Below the pieces are notes generated by a model that was not told the DNA's origin, did not search any database, and saw nothing but the letters and a program-made list of their open reading frames with translations. Shown piece after piece: positions 40,720-46,085 of a stretch of 46,085 nt of DNA. Origin of the DNA: a bacterium (GTDB lineage: Bacteria; Margulisbacteria; Marinamargulisbacteria; JAHFDA01); NCBI GenBank assembly GCA_023249225.1, contig JAHFDA010000018.1, positions 1-46,085 on the forward strand, read 5' to 3'. How positions within the stretch are numbered: position 1 is the first letter of the stretch; every line of letters starts with the position of its first letter. A program made the position numbers and the translations under genes.

Positions 40720-41145
40720 ATGAACAACTTATCTCCCCATCTCCCTGTCTCCCCATCTCCTTGTCGATTTAGCAAGGGACAGGCCATGGTCGAATTTGCC
40801 ATCGTCGCCCCCTTGCTGATGCTGGTGATGCTGGGAGGTTTGGATGTGACGATCAACACCTGGCGCAAACTGATGGCCAACCACGCCGTGTACACCGGCA
40901 CACAATTGGCGACGCAACAAGACAGCACCGATGATACTGCCGTGAAAACACAGATTACGACGCTGGCGCCCTTTATCACCAACGCCAATATTTCTATTGA
41001 CCGGAATGTCACCCTGGTGGCTTCGGCAGACGCGGTCGCCATCAGCGCAAAATATCAAGGCTTATGGATCGCGAGCCTGACTGGCTTTGCCTGGCCCGAT
41101 ATGACATCGGCCACCACGCTGCTAAAAGAAGAAAGGCCCCTATGA
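40720..41145 (+). CDS. TadE-like pseudopilin
   Basis: A 141-aa protein with the TadE signature KGQAMVEFAIVAPLLMLVMLGGLDV: a short basic leader, Gly-Gln, Glu, then one membrane helix. The first 15 residues are encoded by an octamer repeat (40731-40762) and may be a recent addition. It begins 4 bp after the TadG-propeller gene and overlaps the next TadE gene by 4 bp. Confidence 0.82.
   Translation: MNNLSPHLPVSPSPCRFSKGQAMVEFAIVAPLLMLVMLGGLDVTINTWRKLMANHAVYTGTQLATQQDSTDDTAVKTQITTLAPFITNANISIDRNVTLVASADAVAISAKYQGLWIASLTGFAWPDMTSATTLLKEERPL
40731..40762 (+). repeat. octamer tandem repeat at the 5' end of the TadE gene
   Basis: Four 8-bp units (ATCTCCCC, ATCTCCCT, GTCTCCCC, ATCTCCTT) run head to tail just after the ATG and encode a Ser/Pro/Leu stretch. 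Confidence 0.75.
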
Positions 41146-41528
41146 TGATCAAAAAAAATCATGGCCAATCGCTGATTGAATTTGCCATTTTTGTGCCTGT
41201 GGCTCTGACCTTGATTTTTGGCAGTGTAGACCTGGGTATCGCTTTTTACCACAAAACCCAAATCAACCAGGCGGTGGTGGCCGGTGCACGCCTGGCTGCC
41301 ATTCAAAGCTCTCCCAACGACAACCAAGTCATCGGTGCCATTCAAGGTATCGCCAGTTTTGTGGCCACTGGCGACATCACCATTAACCGTAGTTACACCA
41401 TTCAGAGCGCCAATGATGCGGTCGAGGTTAAAATTACCAACACACATACTTTTATTACCCACTATGTCCCTGGATCCAGCGTGATCCTGACTGCCCGAAT
41501 GAGCATGTTGATTGAAGACTTATCCTAA
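41142..41528 (+). CDS. second TadE-like pseudopilin
   Basis: A 128-aa protein beginning MMIKKNHGQSLIEFAIFVPVALTLIFG: basic leader, HGQSLIEFA signature, one membrane helix, then a periplasmic domain of about 100 residues. The ATG overlaps the TGA of the preceding gene (ATGATG), with GAAAGG upstream. Paralog of its neighbour. No tadA/B/C/Z, prepilin peptidase or secretin is in the window, so the machine itself must be encoded elsewhere. Confidence 0.85.
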   Translation: MMIKKNHGQSLIEFAIFVPVALTLIFGSVDLGIAFYHKTQINQAVVAGARLAAIQSSPNDNQVIGAIQGIASFVATGDITINRSYTIQSANDAVEVKITNTHTFITHYVPGSSVILTARMSMLIEDLS

Positions 41529-41560
41529 ACGGCGTCTTTTGCTACACTAAACCCCAGTAA

Positions 41561-42673
<1,113 letters not shown>

Positions 42674-42719
42674 TCAGGTCTCGGTTCAGTTTGGAAAAAT
42701 GACTGACTCCCCCCACAGA

Positions 42720-43316
42720 TTAAAAAAACGCATCTTCTGATAGGTTTTCTCCATCATCTGCCCATTGCGCAGGATTATCAGCAATGTATTGGCGGATACG
42801 ATTCAGAGATTCTTCGTTACGGATGATATGTTCGTAATAATTGCGTTGCCAAACCGTTGCACCTTGGGTTCCATTTATTTCGTTAATACGTTTGGTTACC
42901 GCAGATTTGAACGACCGCAGAATGGTCGGTATCGATCCGACAACCGGCGCACCAAACCGTTCCATCGTAGGGGCACGGCGCGCCGTGCCCCTACCTTCCG
43001 TACCCATGCCCCTACCTTCCGTCCCCGCGCCCTTATCCTCCGCAACCATGCCACCATGCAACACAACAATTCCATGAAAATGGTTGGGCATAACGACAAA
43101 TTCATCTATTTCCACATCATCTCGCAATTCACCGGTTTTAACCCATTCCAAAATAACCACGTTTCCCGCTTCATTCAAATGCATCTGTCCGTCAACTATC
43201 TCGCCAAAAAGACAAACCCGATCCTTTGTGCAAATCGTCACAAAATACGCACCGGCCTGCGTATAGTCGTACCCGGCCAATCGAAGAGATCGGCGGTGTA
43301 ATTTTTGATCAAACAT
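42720..43316 (-). CDS. REP-associated tyrosine transposase (RAYT)
   Basis: A 198-aa Y1 HUH-type nuclease of the IS200/IS605-related RAYT group. HUH motif HFH (residues 79-81) in FVVMPNHFHGIVVLH; candidate nucleophile Tyr160 or Tyr161 in WQRNYYEHIIRN; TYR-type N-terminus (RRSLRLAGYDYTQAGAYFVTICT). A Gly/Arg-rich stretch (residues about 90-118) is encoded partly by a REP palindrome. It lies between gapA and pgk, on the opposite strand. Such proteins cut REP single-strand hairpins and are thought to spread them. Confidence 0.92.
   Translation of the reverse strand: MFDQKLHRRSLRLAGYDYTQAGAYFVTICTKDRVCLFGEIVDGQMHLNEAGNVVILEWVKTGELRDDVEIDEFVVMPNHFHGIVVLHGGMVAEDKGAGTEGRGMGTEGRGTARRAPTMERFGAPVVGSIPTILRSFKSAVTKRINEINGTQGATVWQRNYYEHIIRNEESLNRIRQYIADNPAQWADDGENLSEDAFF
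42967..42994. repeat. REP palindrome 1, within the RAYT coding region
   Basis: A perfect 28-bp palindrome: left arm GTAGGGGCACGGCG (42967-42980), right arm its exact reverse complement. It encodes RAYT residues about 108-117. Two further partial tails (CCCTACCTTCCGT) follow at 42988 and 43009. Confidence 0.88.
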
Positions 43317-43516
43317 CAGGACATCATTTTAACGGAATTTGATAATCGAACCTACGTTAACCGATGTATGGCCAAAACAGGTACTGCATCGTAATGCCGG
43401 TGTTTTACCGAAACCGCTTACACGCAATTGTCATATCTACCGAAGAAACGGTATCCAAACGGACTGTCGAATTACCACGTTGATTTACATAATGTGTACG
43501 TTGACCGGATGTAGAT

Positions 43517-43544
43517 GTAGGGGCACGGCGTGCCGTACCCCTAC
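43517..43544. repeat. REP palindrome 2, upstream of the RAYT
   Basis: The left arm GTAGGGGCACGGCG is identical to REP 1; the right arm TGCCGTACCCCTAC differs at two positions. It lies 200 bp before the RAYT start. The sequence between 43317 and 43516 shows nothing else recognisable. Confidence 0.88.
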
Positions 43545-43795
43545 CCAAACAATTTATATTTTAGACGGCTCTCAATTTTATTAACCGTCTCCAAAAATTT
43601 CTCTGGCGTAATCACCGTGATCTTGGCGTTTTCGTGCGGGTGAACCACCTGGTACAAATGCGGATTTTGTTTAACCACCCAGCTAAAACGGAATTCAGAA
43701 ATGACGCTGCCGCCGTTGTCTTTGCCGATCGGAAAACCGCGCGAAGCCATTTCTTTTTCAAAATTAAGGTTTACCAGTTTTTGCTTTTGTACCAT
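43541..43795 (-). CDS. hypothetical protein, 84 aa
   Basis: A soluble basic protein (MVQKQKLVNLNFEKEM onward, then FSWVVKQNPHLYQVVHPHEN). No family recognised. AGGAGG lies 8 bp before the ATG, so it is probably expressed. Its TAG stop (43541-43543) lies inside REP palindrome 2, which suggests that the REP insertion set or trimmed the C-terminus. Confidence 0.65.
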   Translation of the reverse strand: MVQKQKLVNLNFEKEMASRGFPIGKDNGGSVISEFRFSWVVKQNPHLYQVVHPHENAKITVITPEKFLETVNKIESRLKYKLFG

Positions 43796-43865
43796 GAGTA
43801 CAACCTCCTGTTTGATCGTTCAATAATATATCGCCTTAATTAGAGATTGATTTCAAGATTTTTAC

Positions 43866-43886
43866 TCATACAAAAATCCTGTATGA
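43866..43886. promoter_or_regulatory. inverted repeat between divergent genes, candidate operator
   Basis: TCATACA-AAAATCC-TGTATGA is a perfect 7-bp inverted repeat in the 150-bp gap between the small minus-strand gene and pgk. No T-run follows. It could regulate either gene. Confidence 0.4.
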
Positions 43887-43945
43887 AATCCCTTAAATTT
43901 TGTAAACTTTACGGGCGTTTAACCTTTATTTGAAGGAGCCAAATT

Positions 43946-45178
43946 ATGGTCATCAGTGAAAAAACGGTTGCCATGGGCAAGCAGTCTGTCAAAGATATTG
44001 CTGCCACAGATTTAAACGCCAAACGCGTCCTGGTGCGCGTTGATTTTAACGTACCTATGGAAGCAGGCGTCATCACAGACGATGTGCGTATCCGCGCCGC
44101 CCTGCCGACCATTCGCTATCTGATCGAAAAAAACAGCATCGTTATTTTGTGCTCGCATTTTGGTCGCCCTAAGGGTCAGGTCAAGGACGAGTTCCGCCTG
44201 CAGCCCATCGCCAAGCGTTTACAAGAACTGCTGGGTCAACCCGTGAGCATGCTCGAGGACTGCATCGGCCAGGACGTTGAAACCGCCGTACATGCCGCAA
44301 AACCCAAAAGTGTCCTCCTGCTGGAGAACTTGCGTTTTTATAAGGAAGAAGAAGACAACAACGAGGTCTTTGCCAGAAAATTGGCCGCCCTTGCGGATGT
44401 GTACGTGAACGATGCGTTTGGAACAGCCCATCGCGCGCATGCCAGTACCGAAGGCGTGGCACACTTTTTGCCGGCCTATGCGGGATTGTTAATTGAAAAA
44501 GAGCTGGCCTTCCTGGGGCAAGCCATCCATCAGCCCCAGCGACCTTTTGTATGCATTATTGGCGGTGCCAAGGTTTCAACCAAGATGAGCGTACTTAAAA
44601 ATTTGCTGGGCAAGGTGGACACTTTGATCATTGGTGGAGGCATGGCCTATACCTTTTTTAAAGCCCAGGGCCTGCAAATCGGAAAGTCTCTGTGCGAAGA
44701 CAATTTTATCGAAGCCGCCAACCTGTTTTTAAATTTGGCCAAGTCATCTAAAACCAAGGTCATGTTTCCGGTGGATTGCGTGGTAGCCGATGCCTTTGAT
44801 CAGGATGCCCATACCCGCCTTGTAACCATCGATCAGATTCCTTCGGACTGGCAGGCCCTGGATTGCGGCCCCGAGACCATCGCACTGATCAAGGCCGAAA
44901 TCGCTGGCGCACGCACCGTGCTGTGGAACGGGCCTCTGGGGGTGTTTGAAATGGATCGCTTTGCCACTGGCACCAACGAAGTCGCCAAGGCTCTGGCGCA
45001 TAGTCAGGCAGTCACCATCGTGGGCGGCGGAGATTCGGCGGCAGCCATCGAAAAGGCTGGCCTGGTAGATAAGATCACCCACGTCAGCACTGGCGGAGGC
45101 GCTTCGCTGGAGTTTTTAGAAGGCCAAGAACTTCCTGGCATCGCGGTGCTGAAGGATAAAACTCCAACGCCGGTTTAA
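43946..45178 (+). CDS. pgk: phosphoglycerate kinase
   Basis: Makes ATP and 3-phosphoglycerate from 1,3-bisphosphoglycerate. Motifs: [64 protein letters not shown] and [14 protein letters not shown]. At 410 aa it is slightly longer than usual because of a leader before DLNAKRV. AAGGAG 8 bp before the ATG. Confidence 0.97.
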   Translation: MVISEKTVAMGKQSVKDIAATDLNAKRVLVRVDFNVPMEAGVITDDVRIRAALPTIRYLIEKNSIVILCSHFGRPKGQVKDEFRLQPIAKRLQELLGQPVSMLEDCIGQDVETAVHAAKPKSVLLLENLRFYKEEEDNNEVFARKLAALADVYVNDAFGTAHRAHASTEGVAHFLPAYAGLLIEKELAFLGQAIHQPQRPFVCIIGGAKVSTKMSVLKNLLGKVDTLIIGGGMAYTFFKAQGLQIGKSLCEDNFIEAANLFLNLAKSSKTKVMFPVDCVVADAFDQDAHTRLVTIDQIPSDWQALDCGPETIALIKAEIAGARTVLWNGPLGVFEMDRFATGTNEVAKALAHSQAVTIVGGGDSAAAIEKAGLVDKITHVSTGGGASLEFLEGQELPGIAVLKDKTPTPV

Positions 45179-45258
45179 GTTTCCCTTCGGCACAACCCGG
45201 CTATCGGCCTTTTTAAAAGCACGTTTATCTATCGCGTGATTCGGGAATAATAACTTTG

Positions 45259-45963
45259 ATGCTTTACCGTAGATTCGCAGACCAGACCAGACCAACTAAC
45301 GCTATATCAGTTTTGGTGGACGGACGTGACTTAAGTTATTTCGGATTCCGTAAAATAAATCGTCCAGATGCCCGCATGGTTCCCGAACTGCAGCCCTACG
45401 TAGCAGCACTGAGCGGATCCGATCCGTCGTCGTTGCAAATGATGAATATTTTTGGCCTGTCTGTATTTGAAGGCGCTTTGCCGGAATTCGATGGTGCACA
45501 CGTATCCATAGACCCTAAGCCGGTCTCTGACAAGTTCAGGGATCAAATCGAAAGTAAAAATCAAATGTGCGCCCGGTTTGCACAGTTTTTTGGAGGCCGG
45601 TTTTCTAAACGTATCCTCGAAAAAATGGAGTTCATGTTTCCTTTGGTAAAACCTTTCGAGAGGACATTACCCTGGCATACAGATTCCTTATTCCCGGGAA
45701 ACAAAAGAATACTAAGGTTTGCGGTTTCTACCGAAAGATCATCGCTATTCTTGAACCTTGCAAACCTTCCAAAAGTACGGAACCCGAACGGCTTAAACAG
45801 CATTGACGAGATCTGTGACTTGATCAACGAATGGGGTCCCGAAATCTTGCTTTCGTTCAGGCCGGGAACAATATACGCCTGGGTAAATTATGGCGAAATT
45901 CACAAATCTCCGTCTACATCGTCCCCGGGAGCTTTATTTGTGGCTGATTTAGACTTGGATTAA
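45259..45963 (+). CDS. unknown protein, possible Fe(II)/2-oxoglutarate-type oxygenase
   Basis: A 234-aa protein without a signal peptide or membrane helix. Near the C-terminus LPWHTDSLFPG gives a His-x-Asp and, 72 residues later, NYGEIHKS gives a further His. That is the order and spacing of the iron facial triad (HxD...H) in cupin-like oxygenases, and SSPGALFVADLD looks like the last strand. Overall identity is not recognised, so this is a motif-based guess. The start is ATG; TTG just before it is possible. It stands alone downstream of pgk. Confidence 0.5.
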   Translation: MLYRRFADQTRPTNAISVLVDGRDLSYFGFRKINRPDARMVPELQPYVAALSGSDPSSLQMMNIFGLSVFEGALPEFDGAHVSIDPKPVSDKFRDQIESKNQMCARFAQFFGGRFSKRILEKMEFMFPLVKPFERTLPWHTDSLFPGNKRILRFAVSTERSSLFLNLANLPKVRNPNGLNSIDEICDLINEWGPEILLSFRPGTIYAWVNYGEIHKSPSTSSPGALFVADLDLD

Positions 45964-46000
45964 CCGCAGTGTATTCCAATCCTAGAATGAGCCTGAAGAG

Positions 46001-46029
46001 AAGGCCGTAGCCGCCGCCTTTCTTTCTTT
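46001..46029 (+). terminator. weak terminator-like hairpin
   Basis: AAGGC (46001-46005) and GCCTT (46016-46020) pair around a 10-nt loop, followed by a T-rich run. It could end the transcript of the preceding gene. Confidence 0.35.
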
Positions 46030-46070
46030 TTTTGGTTCTTTTTTTCTTTCTTTGTGGACAGCTGTGATCA

Positions 46071-46079
46071 TGTGGATAA
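46071..46079. promoter_or_regulatory. DnaA box
   Basis: TGTGGATAA is the exact complement of the DnaA consensus TTATCCACA. A weaker copy (TTGTGGACA, 46052-46060) precedes it, after a long pyrimidine run. The window ends 6 bp later, so whether more boxes follow cannot be seen. Confidence 0.5.
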
Positions 46080-46085
46080 GTCAGC

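Overview
The window is about 46 kb of ordinary chromosome from a diderm (Gram-negative) bacterium. Outer-membrane assembly and LPS genes (bamA, skp, lpxD, an LptC-like protein), four outer-membrane beta-barrel proteins, MreB and a flavin-transfer system all point that way. Gene order, the TRAM-less 4Fe-4S rRNA methyltransferase and the REP/RAYT elements would suit a deltaproteobacterium-like or neighbouring lineage. That placement is inference, because no rRNA gene is present.

Layout. 1-10.5 kb: biotin/fatty-acid genes (bioB and a truncated ketoacyl synthase), folC, a HAD hydrolase, tRNA-Arg, an orphan secreted protein with its own terminator, ispH, a membrane protein with 33-residue basic repeats, a highly palindromic 200-bp spacer, a P-loop/dCMP-deaminase fusion, smpB, and a MauE-DsbA fusion preceded by an overlapping 57-codon gene. 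10.5-18.6 kb: putrescine synthesis (aguA, aguB), an SGNH hydrolase, tRNA-Lys, an RNA methyltransferase, panC, a lone receiver domain and topA.

18.6-29.3 kb is a redox and metal island, almost all on the minus strand. A four-gene unit (outer-membrane porin, FMN-binding protein, four-helix membrane protein, ApbE) starts behind a Fur box. Next come ferritin, a hypothetical pair, and an ABC metal importer (permease and binding protein, no ATPase seen) with its own outer-membrane protein. The island ends with a fur-feoB-feoA operon led by a textbook Fur box and followed by a small His/Cys secreted protein. The first unit is the best candidate for an undescribed system: an iron-responsive extracytoplasmic flavin electron-transfer chain.

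29.3-38.8 kb is the cell-envelope block: an outer-membrane protein, lpxD, skp and a short three-POTRA bamA, then divergently a SPOR protein, maf, mreB and a DUF3006-like gene, then a long LptC/OstA-like protein and an aldehyde dehydrogenase. 38.8-41.5 kb holds a candidate dispersed repeat and three Tad-type pseudopilin genes, the first fused to a PQQ-like beta-propeller. 41.6-45.2 kb holds gapA and pgk, separated by a REP-associated transposase (RAYT), two matching REP palindromes and a small gene. The right edge has a possible Fe(II)/2-oxoglutarate-type oxygenase and a perfect DnaA box.

Starts were re-chosen from ribosome-binding sites, overlaps and regulatory sites in several genes (bioB, MauE-DsbA, aguB, ferritin, znuA, fur, bamA, the TadG fusion, gapA). 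All identifications rest on reading motifs by eye; no database search was run.
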